This document shows positions 1-6,577 of a stretch of 34,682 nucleotides of DNA, piece after piece. Numbering within the stretch: the first letter of the stretch is position 1; each line of letters opens with the position of its first letter. Where the stretch lies: positions 1 to 34,682 of the forward strand of contig JAUIFD010000017.1 in NCBI GenBank assembly GCA_030429485.1. The letters run 5' to 3'. The translations under genes and the position numbers were made by a program. The notes beneath the pieces were generated by a model that saw nothing but the letters and a program-made list of their open reading frames with translations, was not told the origin of the DNA and ran no database searches. The DNA is from Phycisphaerae bacterium. Lineage in GTDB: Bacteria; Planctomycetota; Phycisphaerae; Phycisphaerales; UBA1924.

Positions 1-60
1 CTCGGGAAAAATTGGCTGGACAATGAGGCCGGTGACGGGGAGGATGCAGGTCATGACTGA
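1..60 (+). CDS. C-terminal tail of a probable LivG-like ABC transporter ATPase (partial)
   Basis: Frame 1 is open from the window edge to a TGA at 58-60 and gives 19 residues beginning LGKNWLDNE. The stop overlaps the ATG of the following LivF-like frame at 53 (ATGACTGA), the kind of overlap seen in livG-livF operons. Many LivG proteins end in a stretch resembling EAYLG, which fits the first two residues, but 19 residues are too few to prove the family. The codon usage is less GC-rich than everything after about position 270, so this belongs with the foreign left end of the contig. Confidence 0.4.
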   Translation, partial: LGKNWLDNEAGDGEDAGHD

Positions 61-265
61 CACCTTGTTGCAACTGGATTCCCTCAGCGCAGGCTACGGC
101 ACTGTCGATGTGTTGCAGGACATTTCCCTGACCCTGGGTGAAGGGGAATTCATTGCCGTGGTCGGGCCCAACGGTGCCGGCAAGAGCACCCTGTTCAAAA
201 CCATCTCCGGCATTGTGACTCCTTCACGGGGCACCATGACACTGCGCGGGGAAAACCTGTTGCAG
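53..265 (+). CDS. N-terminal fragment of a LivF-like branched-chain amino acid ABC transporter ATPase, cut off by a junction
   Basis: From the ATG at 53 the protein reads MTDTLLQLDSLSAGYG, then ISLTLGEGEFIAVVGPNGAG with the Walker A motif GPNGAGKST at about residues 43-51, then ISGIVTPSRGTMTLRGENLL. This is the start of an ABC ATPase of the LivF type, which powers uptake of branched-chain amino acids at the inner membrane. The Q-loop, signature motif and Walker B are missing, because the frame passes near 260-270 into an unrelated propeller protein. The ATG at 53 is preferred over the in-frame ATG at 23 because it overlaps the upstream stop and matches known LivF starts. Third codon positions are visibly less GC-rich here than downstream. 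A non-functional fragment or an assembly chimera is the likely explanation. Confidence 0.75.
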
Positions 266-634
266 CTGTTCGCGGCTGAGCTTGAGTACGACGCGAGCGG
301 CGCGATCACCGGCGTCGGGCGTGAGGTGCAACTCACCGACAACGAGCACGTGAACTGGGCGCCCTACTGGCACCCCTCGGGGCGCTTCATGCTCTACACC
401 ACGAGCGAGCAGGGGCATTCCAACTACGAGCTGTACGCGATCGAGTTTGCGCCGGAGCGAGCCGAGCCACGCAAGGTGCGGGTGACGTCTCACGACCGCT
501 TCGATGGTCTTGGCGTGTTCAGCGCGGATGGGCGTTGGATGATGTGGACCGCCCAGCGCTCGCCCGAGGGATCGAGTCAACTCTGGATCGCCCGGTTTGA
601 CGCGGGGCCGATCCTCGGGTCTGCAGTGCCGTAA
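266..634 (+). CDS. C-terminal fragment of a TolB-like (PD40/WD40-like) beta-propeller protein
   Basis: The remaining ~120 residues in the same frame contain two PD40-type blades: VNWAPYWHPSGRFMLYTTS (about residues 112-130 counted from position 23) and GLGVFSADGRWMMWTAQRS followed by SSQLWIARF. These are the repeat signatures of TolB-like propeller proteins, often periplasmic and sometimes fused to other domains. Only the last blades are present, ending in TAA at 632-634. High GC and codon use match the rest of the window, so this is probably the true first gene of the main replicon, missing its 5' part. Its partner or substrate cannot be told from this fragment. Confidence 0.7.
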   Translation: MFAAELEYDASGAITGVGREVQLTDNEHVNWAPYWHPSGRFMLYTTSEQGHSNYELYAIEFAPERAEPRKVRVTSHDRFDGLGVFSADGRWMMWTAQRSPEGSSQLWIARFDAGPILGSAVP

Positions 635-640
635 TCGGTC

Positions 641-646
641 TACGCT
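641..646 (+). promoter_or_regulatory. -10-like hexamer TACGCT, 5 nt before ATG 652
   Basis: TACGCT is followed by CGGGC and the ATG. A start site 6 nt downstream of a -10 element would fall on the start codon, so a leaderless transcript is inferred. No -35 or Shine-Dalgarno site is visible. Confidence 0.5.
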
Positions 647-651
647 CGGGC

Positions 652-2190
652 ATGGAGCTTCCCACCGACTTCGGTCTCGGCCCGGTGCGCACGCTGGCGC
701 ACGTCGCCGAAGCCGCGCCGGCGCCGCACCACCAGGCCTTCTGGCGGGCCTGGCGTGAGGCGCTGTTCGGGTGTGAGCCCAAGCTCCGGCGGGCGGACAC
801 GGGCGATTCGGACGACCCGGGGGCGACGCATGTGTTCGAGAGCTTCGGCGGCACGCGGATCGGATGCCGACTGGCGCCCCCGCCGGAGGGCGTGCAGTGC
901 CGGGCGATGCTGGTGGCGCTCCACGGGTATCAGGCGCCGCCTCTGTCCCAGGACGTTGGAGCGTGGGCCGATCTGACCGCGCGCGGCGTTGCGGTGCTGG
1001 GGATGCGGGTGCGTGGGTTTCAGGGCTCGCGTCTGGACGTGCCCGACCTGGCGGCGGCCGCGAACTCGAAGTGGGGGTGGGTGTCGTGCGGGCTCGAGCA
1101 GCCGGTCGCGCGAGCGCCCGACGCGCTGCGTTGGACGGTCGCCCAAGCGGCGATGGATGTGGCTCATGCGGTGCGCGCCGCACGAAGCGAGTTGACGCGT
1201 CGCGCCGGGCCGGAGGCGCTGCTGTACGTCGCGGGTGAGTCGCTCGGCGGGGGGCTGGCGGTGCTCGCGCTCGCCGGGCTTGCGCGGCGGGTATGGGTCG
1301 AGCGACTGGTGCTCGGCCTTCCGAGCCTGGGCGACTGGGCGTGGCGGGCGCGTCACGGTCGGTGGGGGGGTGGCGCGGGCGCGCAGCTCGGCGCGTACTT
1401 GCGCGATCATGGCGCGCGAGAGCAAGACCTGTACGAGACGATCCGACTGTGCGATGCCGCGCTGCTGGCGCCGCAGGTGAGCTGCGCCGTGCTCGGCAAG
1501 CTCGCGGAGCGGGATGAGGTTGTGCCTGCGCCGGCCGCGGCGGCGGTGTTCAACGCACTTGGCGCCGAGCCGGGGCGCAAGTACCGGTTCGTCGTGCCCT
1601 TTGGGCACGCCGACGCGGGGCCCGCGAACGCTCGCCGTCATGCGCTGTTTCGGCGTTGCGTCACCGACTTCCTCGACCCCTCGCGTCGTCCGCGAGATTC
1701 GATGCGCGCGTGGTCGGGCCTCCTTGGCGCCGGCGAAGCCCAGGACGAGACGGGCGAGCAGGGGGAGCTGTTCGCGACCGACGGCACACCGGACAGCGCG
1801 GCGCGCGACGGCGTGCTGGTCGCGGCCTACGAGCGTGCCGGGCGCACGCTCGACGATCTGCCTTACACGCCCGAGTTCACGACGTTGCTGGAGGCTGTCG
1901 CGCCGGTCGGGTTCACGGAGCGCGAGGCATTCCACCGCCTGCACAATCTGCGTAAGGCCGGGCGACTGCCCCGCCTGGGGCGGGCCGCATCGAGTCCCCC
2001 GAAGCTCGGGCCTGGTGAGGAGCAGCTCATTCGGGGGCTCGTGGCTGAGGCGGTCGGCACGCTCGGGCAGCGTGACCAGCTCCCGTTTACTCCTGCGTTT
2101 CAAGGCGTCGTCGAGCGGTTCAATGCGCAGACCGGCCGCGCGCTCTCGCCGCACGATGTGTGGCGGGTCGTCGCCAAGCTCGCGAAGTAG
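652..2190 (+). CDS. Alpha/beta hydrolase of the acetyl-xylan esterase (AXE1) type with a duplicated C-terminal module
   Basis: Residues ~70-345 form an alpha/beta hydrolase. Features are VALHGYQAP, an oxyanion-region GMRVRGFQG, the nucleophile elbow GESLGGG (Ser197), a candidate acid Asp288 in ERDEVVPA, and His319 in FGHADAG. The order and the segment LYETIRLCDAALLAP resemble AXE1/cephalosporin-C deacetylase family enzymes, which remove acetyl groups from sugars or related esters; the substrate here is unknown. No signal peptide is seen, so it is probably cytoplasmic. After ~360 an extra region holds two related ~50-residue copies, each with LP(Y/F)TP.F followed by a helical segment, which I do not recognise. 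A run of seven Gs near 1364-1370 lies in the coding sequence. It has its own leaderless-type promoter. Confidence 0.75.
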   Translation: MELPTDFGLGPVRTLAHVAEAAPAPHHQAFWRAWREALFGCEPKLRRADTGDSDDPGATHVFESFGGTRIGCRLAPPPEGVQCRAMLVALHGYQAPPLSQDVGAWADLTARGVAVLGMRVRGFQGSRLDVPDLAAAANSKWGWVSCGLEQPVARAPDALRWTVAQAAMDVAHAVRAARSELTRRAGPEALLYVAGESLGGGLAVLALAGLARRVWVERLVLGLPSLGDWAWRARHGRWGGGAGAQLGAYLRDHGAREQDLYETIRLCDAALLAPQVSCAVLGKLAERDEVVPAPAAAAVFNALGAEPGRKYRFVVPFGHADAGPANARRHALFRRCVTDFLDPSRRPRDSMRAWSGLLGAGEAQDETGEQGELFATDGTPDSAARDGVLVAAYERAGRTLDDLPYTPEFTTLLEAVAPVGFTEREAFHRLHNLRKAGRLPRLGRAASSPPKLGPGEEQLIRGLVAEAVGTLGQRDQLPFTPAFQGVVERFNAQTGRALSPHDVWRVVAKLAK

Positions 2191-2198
2191 GCGTCGGC

Positions 2199-2204
2199 TA
2201 GGCT
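2199..2204 (+). promoter_or_regulatory. -10-like hexamer TAGGCT, 6 nt before ATG 2211
   Basis: TAGGCT, then CTGCGC, then ATG. Same leaderless-type layout as at 641; the upstream hydrolase stops at 2190. Confidence 0.5.
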
Positions 2205-2210
2205 CTGCGC

Positions 2211-3152
2211 ATGGCCGCGCGCACCATCGAACAACTGACCTCGGGGCTGATCGACTACGCCGGGCTCTTTCCGCCGGCGAAGCTCGATATGCGGACGACG
2301 GTCGAGGCCTATGCACGCGAGCTCATGGGCGCACACCGTGCGATGCTCGGGCGGATCATCTGCCCGGCATCGCGCCTTGAGGAGCTCACGGAGTACGGGC
2401 GCGTCGTCATGCCCGGCACCTACGCCACCAGCGGGTATCGCGAGATGGCCGACACCGGTGTCGAAGCGTGGCGTGTCTCGGTTGTGGCGGACCGCTCGCT
2501 CGATGAGACCCTCGCGGCGATGGATGAGTTTGACGCGCGCCACCGTGAAGAGCAGGGCGGACTGGCTCGGGCCGACACCATCGAGATGCGCGTCGGGACG
2601 CCCGACGAGATCGACGAGGCTCTCGAGACCATCCCGGCCGACGTGATGGTCTTCTTTGAACTCCCCACCGATCGCGACGTCCGCGGGCTCGTCGCGGCCC
2701 TCGCCGGAGAGGAAGGGGCGGCGAAGATCCGGTGCGGCGGGGTCACGCCCGACGCGATTCCCTCGGCGGCGACGGTCGCGGCGTTCCTGCACGCGTGCGT
2801 CTCGGCGGGCGTGCGGTTCAAGGCGACAGCCGGGCTGCACCACGCGATTCGTGCCGAGCACGCGCTGACCTACGACGCCGATGCGCCCCGCGCGACGATG
2901 CACGGGTTTATCAACGTGTTTATGGCGGCGTGCCTGGCGAGGCGTCGGTCGCTCACGGTCGAGCAGATCGTCGAAGTGCTCGAGGAGACGGACCCCGGCG
3001 CATTCGTGTTCAACGACGAGATCGCCGCCTGGCGCGACCAGCGCATCGACTGGCTCGAAGTCGCGAAGGTCCGCGAGTCGCTCGCGCTCTCCTACGGCTC
3101 GTGCAGCTTCGAGGAACCGATCGCCGAGCTCAAGGCCCTCGGCTGGCTCTAG
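2211..3152 (+). CDS. Conserved hypothetical protein
   Basis: A 313-residue soluble protein with no signal peptide or membrane segment. I cannot assign a function. Noticeable motifs are SGLIDYAGLFPPA near the N-terminus, VMVFFELP near the centre, IRCGGVTPDAIPS, KATAGLHHAIR followed by HGFINVFMAA, and SLALSYGSCSFEEPI before the end. The alternation of hydrophobic beta-like strands with helices, plus a conserved Lys and paired His in KATAGLHH, would suit a TIM-barrel-like fold, but this is only an inference. It starts 20 nt after the hydrolase and ends exactly where the convergent rpiA ends (stop at 3150-3152, rpiA stop at 3153-3155), with no space for a separate terminator. Confidence 0.8.
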   Translation: MAARTIEQLTSGLIDYAGLFPPAKLDMRTTVEAYARELMGAHRAMLGRIICPASRLEELTEYGRVVMPGTYATSGYREMADTGVEAWRVSVVADRSLDETLAAMDEFDARHREEQGGLARADTIEMRVGTPDEIDEALETIPADVMVFFELPTDRDVRGLVAALAGEEGAAKIRCGGVTPDAIPSAATVAAFLHACVSAGVRFKATAGLHHAIRAEHALTYDADAPRATMHGFINVFMAACLARRRSLTVEQIVEVLEETDPGAFVFNDEIAAWRDQRIDWLEVAKVRESLALSYGSCSFEEPIAELKALGWL

Positions 3153-3878
3153 CTACTTGCGGGCCCGGCGCTCGACCGTGCCGTCGGCAGTCTCGATGAG
3201 CACTTCGTCGGCCTCGAAGAGGAACAGCCCGTGCCCCGCGACACCTGGGATGTCGTTGAGCGAAGCGCAGAGCTCCTCAAGATCGGTGGTCTCGGTGAGC
3301 GCCACGTCGATCACGAGGTTGCCGTTGTCGGTGAGGAAGAGGTCGCCCGTGATCGTGCGCCGGACCACGCCGTGCAGCCCGAGCTCGCGGAGCCCCGCGC
3401 GGATCGACGCGAGCCCAAACGCCATCACCGCGATCGGCAGCGTCTTGTGTTCGCCCAGGCGATCCACGAGCTTCGTGTGATCGATCATGTACACGCAGCG
3501 CTCCGAGGCCCACGCGACGAGGCGCTCGCGCACCATCGCACCGCCCGAGCCCTTGAGCATCCGCAGGCCCGGATCAACCTCGTCGGCGCCGTCGAACAGG
3601 AAATCGACCCGTTCAACCAGGGCAAACTCGGAGATCGGCAGGTTGTGGAATCGCGCGAGCGACTCCGTGGCGTGGCTCGTGCAAACCACCCGAATATCGA
3701 GTTGCTCGTGGCGCAGCCGCTCGGCGAGCGCGATCACCCCGCGCGACGCGGTGCGTCCGGTGCCGAGCCCGACCATCATGCCGGATTCGATCCCGGCAAC
3801 GGCGGCTTCGGCGAGAGCGTCAGCGGTCTGCGATTCGTACACGGGGTTTCCTCCGCGGCATTGGGCCATCAACATCAT
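3153..3878 (-). CDS. rpiA: Ribose-5-phosphate isomerase A
   Basis: Interconverts ribose 5-phosphate and ribulose 5-phosphate in the non-oxidative pentose phosphate pathway, in the cytoplasm. Family marks are GLGTGRTA (residues 37-44, phosphate binding), FLFDGADEVDP with Asp96 and Asp99, and LKGSGGAMVRERL with Glu118 at the position of the catalytic Glu. The length of 241 is slightly above the usual 220-230. Three close start codons exist (3878, 3875 and 3869); the last, giving MAQCRGG, would remove the extra residues and may be the real one. The gene converges with the conserved unknown at its 3' end and follows the HEAT-repeat lipoprotein gene on the same strand, separated from it by a hairpin. 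Confidence 0.95.
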   Translation of the reverse strand: MMLMAQCRGGNPVYESQTADALAEAAVAGIESGMMVGLGTGRTASRGVIALAERLRHEQLDIRVVCTSHATESLARFHNLPISEFALVERVDFLFDGADEVDPGLRMLKGSGGAMVRERLVAWASERCVYMIDHTKLVDRLGEHKTLPIAVMAFGLASIRAGLRELGLHGVVRRTITGDLFLTDNGNLVIDVALTETTDLEELCASLNDIPGVAGHGLFLFEADEVLIETADGTVERRARK

Positions 3879-3905
3879 TAGCGCGCCGCGGCGTCAATGG
3901 AAAGA

Positions 3906-3928
3906 CCGCCCCTATTCGGACGGGGCGG
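3906..3928 (-). terminator. Probable intrinsic terminator of the HEAT-repeat lipoprotein gene
   Basis: CCGCCCC and GGGGCGG form a 7-bp stem with a 9-nt loop, followed on the minus strand by TCTTTCC. The stem includes the stop codon region of the gene ending at 3912. The T-tract is short, so efficiency is uncertain. Confidence 0.45.
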
Positions 3929-4766
3929 GCGTGGGCGTGGGCGGCATCCCGGCGGGGCGGGCCTGGGGCTCGTTGGGCGGGCCTGGGAGGAACGGGAGCA
4001 ACACCTCGATGAGCTTCTCATCGCGCTCAAACACCGGATACTGGTACTCGCTTCGGCCCGCGAACGGGTCTTCGGCCTGGTCGTACCAATGCACCCACGC
4101 GCGCCGGTCAAACCCGTAGTCCTGCCCGGTGAGGGTCTTGAGCGAGCGGCGCGCCGCCGAGTTCACCGCGAGGTGCCGATCGTCGAGCGTCGAGATCAGG
4201 CGCTCCACAACCCGCGGCTCCGCGTACTGCCCGAGCGCGATCGCGGCTTCCGCACGCACCTCAGGGCTTTCCTCCGCCACCAACTCGGTTGTCGCGAGTG
4301 GGTCGGGCCGACGCGTTGCATTGAGCAATGTCGGGACGGCTTCCGGGTTGTAGATCCGCTGAAGCGTGCGCGCGGCTTCCAGACGCACGGCCTCGCTCTC
4401 CTCGGTGTCTGGGCTCAGCAGGTCCATGAGGAATGGCACGTCCTCGGGCGTCCCATGGATCGAGAGCGCACGGGCCGCGGCAGCGCGCACGGCCGGGTCG
4501 GGGTCGTCCACGGCGTCGCGATAGAGCTCCATATAGGGAGGCTCGTTGCCGAAGTAGGCATTGGCGAGCAGCACGATGCCGCGGGCGCGGGCGTCGGCGT
4601 TGTACTCATCAAGAGCCATGTCGGCGGCCTCTGCGGGCGACACGGGCTGGGAGAGTGCGAGGATGCTGTTTGTCCCGCGGGCTTCGGATGCGGCTTCGCA
4701 GCCTACGAGCGTCAGGGCGCCGCCCAACGCCACACCCGCGATCATGATCCTGCCGTTTCGCCTCAT
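3912..4766 (-). CDS. HEAT-repeat lipoprotein
   Basis: The N-terminus MRRNGRIMIAGVALGG leads to a lipobox LVGC with Cys23, so the protein should be exported and lipid-anchored. From ~60 to ~215 are HEAT-like helical repeats, for example DPDPAVRAAAARALS, SEAVRLEAARTLQRI, SPEVRAEAAIALGQY and HLAVNSAARRSLKTL, which usually mediate protein binding. The tail is rich in Pro (PTPTPAPSE). I choose the ATG at 4766 over the one at 4793 because GGGAGG lies 4 nt upstream of 4766 and the lipoprotein signal then has a normal length. It is divergent from the next lipoprotein gene, and the two promoters share about 70 nt. No enzymatic function is suggested. Confidence 0.82.
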   Translation of the reverse strand: MRRNGRIMIAGVALGGALTLVGCEAASEARGTNSILALSQPVSPAEAADMALDEYNADARARGIVLLANAYFGNEPPYMELYRDAVDDPDPAVRAAAARALSIHGTPEDVPFLMDLLSPDTEESEAVRLEAARTLQRIYNPEAVPTLLNATRRPDPLATTELVAEESPEVRAEAAIALGQYAEPRVVERLISTLDDRHLAVNSAARRSLKTLTGQDYGFDRRAWVHWYDQAEDPFAGRSEYQYPVFERDEKLIEVLLPFLPGPPNEPQARPAGMPPTPTPAPSE

Positions 4767-4791
4767 GCGTCCTCCCGGAATCGAGGAGATC

Positions 4792-4797
4792 ATCGTA
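4792..4797 (-). promoter_or_regulatory. -10-like hexamer TACGAT for the HEAT lipoprotein gene (with leader)
   Basis: TACGAT lies 25 nt before ATG 4766, leaving room for a short leader containing GGGAGG. This contrasts with the leaderless layout of the divergent gene. Confidence 0.4.
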
Positions 4798-4827
4798 CAG
4801 GCGGTGGCGTCGGGGCGTCGCGTGCGA

Positions 4828-4833
4828 TAGCGT
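4828..4833 (+). promoter_or_regulatory. -10-like hexamer TAGCGT, 6 nt before ATG 4840
   Basis: TAGCGT, CAGGCC, ATG. Leaderless-type spacing; no -35 box is obvious. Confidence 0.45.
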
Positions 4834-4839
4834 CAGGCC

Positions 4840-5655
4840 ATGACGACCACCGCCACCCGCCGTCCAGCCCGCTCGGTCGCCCTCGTGTGCCTGCTCGCGG
4901 TGGGCTGCGTGATCGGGGGGTGTCAGACGCCCTCACAGACGCGCGCCGAGCACGTGCACTACCTTGAGAACGAGCCTGCCGGCGCGATCGCGGGCGACAC
5001 GGTCTACCCCCGCGCCGCGCTCTCGAAGACTTATGTCGTCGTCGGGGAGGTGCAGGGCAAAGGGCAGCCGCGCCCGCGCGTGCGTCGAGAAGTGCGCCCG
5101 AACGCGGACGGCACGTGGACGGTGCGCACCTTCGAGGACGAAGCGGAGGCGCGCACCGACGTCCTGACGCGCACGGGCGCGGGTGTGACGCTGCTCGAAA
5201 CGACGGATCATGCGCGGGGGACGCTGACGCGATTCGGAGAGGGAGGGCTCCTGATGATGCCCGCGACGCTCCGACCGGAAGAGGTGTTTGGCGCGAAGGT
5301 CGTCGCCGAGGTCTTCGGGCTCGACACCAACGAACTCCAGGAGCGGGGCACAGCCGAACGAGAGATCGAGTGGGTGGCACACGAGGGGCTCTCGACGCCG
5401 GCGGGGGACTTTGAGACCGAGCGGTTGCGCTCGATGATGACCCTCGATCTCGGGTCGACGGTCGTGAAGCGCGAGAGCCGCATGTGGGTGACGGAGCGGG
5501 GGCTCGTTGGCGAGGAGGTCACGCAGAAGGTGACGGTGTTCAACGTGCCGGTCCGTCAATCGACTCGCCTCATGCTCCTTGAGCACGAGCAGGTCCCAGA
5601 GCTCCAGCCTGGCGACCAGGTCGAGGATCCAATCGGCACCATGCTCGGCGGGTGA
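4840..5655 (+). CDS. Hypothetical lipoprotein
   Basis: A 271-residue protein with a basic start (RRPAR), a hydrophobic stretch VALVCLLAVGC and the lipobox VIGGC (Cys28), so it is expected to be anchored in a membrane facing the periplasm or outside. The mature part is rich in beta-like segments (ALSKTYVVVGEV, TERGLVGEEVTQKVTVFNV) and has no cysteine-based or catalytic motif that I recognise. The stop at 5655 is 21 nt before the peroxiredoxin gene, so the two are probably transcribed together. The product is unassigned; the gene call itself is firm because of the signal sequence and unbroken codon bias. Confidence 0.75.
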   Translation: MTTTATRRPARSVALVCLLAVGCVIGGCQTPSQTRAEHVHYLENEPAGAIAGDTVYPRAALSKTYVVVGEVQGKGQPRPRVRREVRPNADGTWTVRTFEDEAEARTDVLTRTGAGVTLLETTDHARGTLTRFGEGGLLMMPATLRPEEVFGAKVVAEVFGLDTNELQERGTAEREIEWVAHEGLSTPAGDFETERLRSMMTLDLGSTVVKRESRMWVTERGLVGEEVTQKVTVFNVPVRQSTRLMLLEHEQVPELQPGDQVEDPIGTMLGG

Positions 5656-5676
5656 GCCGCAGTCCGGAGGGACGTC

Positions 5677-6147
5677 ATGGCGAAGATCGAGGTCGGGCGT
5701 AAGGCGCCTGTGTTCACGCTCAAGGACCAGGACGGCAAAGCGCACAAGCTCGCCGATTGCGCGGGGAGCCCGGTTGTCCTGTTCTTCTATCCCAAGGACA
5801 TGACGAGCGGGTGCACGGCCGAGGCCTGTGACTTCTCAAGGGTCGAGGCGCAGGTCTTCGGTGTCTCGATCATGGACTCGAAGTCGAAGCGCAAGTTCGC
5901 GGACAAGGAGGGGCTGACCTACCCGCTTCTCGCCGACGACGCGCTGAACGAGGCGGGCAAGCCGGACCCCAAGGTGTGCCAGAAGTACGGCGTGTGGGTC
6001 GAGAAGTCGATGTACGGCCGCACATACATGGGCATCGAACGCACGACCTATCTCATCGACGGGGATGGCAAGGTCGCGCGCCGGTGGGACAAGGTGAAGG
6101 TGCCCGGACATGCGGCTGAGGTACTAGAGGCCGTGCGCGAGTTGTAG
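5677..6147 (+). CDS. bcp: Thioredoxin-dependent peroxiredoxin, PrxQ/Bcp type
   Basis: Reduces hydrogen peroxide and organic hydroperoxides using thioredoxin. The motif PKDMTSGCTAEAC holds the peroxidatic Cys46 and the resolving Cys51 five residues later, the usual PrxQ arrangement. Later regions GVWVEKSMYGRTYMGIERTT and YLIDGDGKVARRW match Bcp. Compared with E. coli Bcp from memory, the segment between the resolving Cys and GVS is about seven residues shorter (DFSRVEAQVF), so helix 2 would be trimmed. The ATG at 5677 has GGAGGG six or so bases upstream. There is no signal peptide. The gene follows the lipoprotein gene closely and converges with the tilS-receiver pair. Confidence 0.92.
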   Translation: MAKIEVGRKAPVFTLKDQDGKAHKLADCAGSPVVLFFYPKDMTSGCTAEACDFSRVEAQVFGVSIMDSKSKRKFADKEGLTYPLLADDALNEAGKPDPKVCQKYGVWVEKSMYGRTYMGIERTTYLIDGDGKVARRWDKVKVPGHAAEVLEAVREL

Positions 6148-6158
6148 GCGAGTGTTGG

Positions 6159-6175
6159 CAGCCAGGCGCCGGCTG
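6159..6175. terminator. Weak hairpin between convergent genes
   Basis: CAGCC and GGCTG form a 5-bp stem with a 7-nt loop in the 49-nt space between the ends of the peroxiredoxin and receiver-like genes. No T-tract follows on either strand, so a terminator role is only possible. Confidence 0.25.
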
Positions 6176-6196
6176 TGCGTGTGACGATCCACAACA

Positions 6197-6577
6197 TCAT
6201 CCCGGTTCGCCGACCGCTGCAAGCAGGCGCTCCCGCGTCGTAGGTTCGCCGAGCGCGGTCTTGCCGAACCCCATTGCTGCACCCGCGGTGACGGCCCGCG
6301 CTTGGGCGTCCTCGAAGTTGCTCACCAGCATGAGCTTGGCCGACGTGCGTGCGGCGAGCGCTTCGATCATCTCGTTGCCGTCGGTGTGGGCGAAGGAACC
6401 GTCGAGCGCACGGTTGATGAGCAGGAGATCGGCTTCGACGAGCGCGGCGAGGAGTTGCTCTTCCGTGCGCACATCGATCACGCTCGCGCCGGGGATCGCC
6501 CGCGATACCGTGCGTCGGAGCATGGCGGCATCGGGGATGCAGTGGCCGACGAGCGCAACAACAGGCGAATCAGACAT
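6197..6577 (-). CDS. Response-regulator receiver-like protein lacking the phospho-acceptor Asp
   Basis: A 126-residue single-domain protein with the alternating beta/alpha pattern of a receiver domain: VVALVGH at strand 1, DLLLINRALDG at strand 3, KLMLVSNFED at strand 4, and GFGKTAL carrying a Lys near strand 5. The strand-3 position where CheY-like proteins have the phosphorylated Asp is Asn55, and the acidic pair after strand 1 is not evident. It is therefore probably a phosphorylation-independent pseudo-receiver, or just a similar fold. Its ATG overlaps the tilS stop by 8 nt (ATGTCTGA), so it should be translationally coupled to tilS. Its function is unknown. Confidence 0.72.
   Translation of the reverse strand: MSDSPVVALVGHCIPDAAMLRRTVSRAIPGASVIDVRTEEQLLAALVEADLLLINRALDGSFAHTDGNEMIEALAARTSAKLMLVSNFEDAQARAVTAGAAMGFGKTALGEPTTRERLLAAVGEPG

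Noticed and set aside
640-2316. Minus-strand open frame opposite the hydrolase gene.
   Set aside because: Low-complexity Arg/Leu-rich shadow of a gene with a clear catalytic triad.
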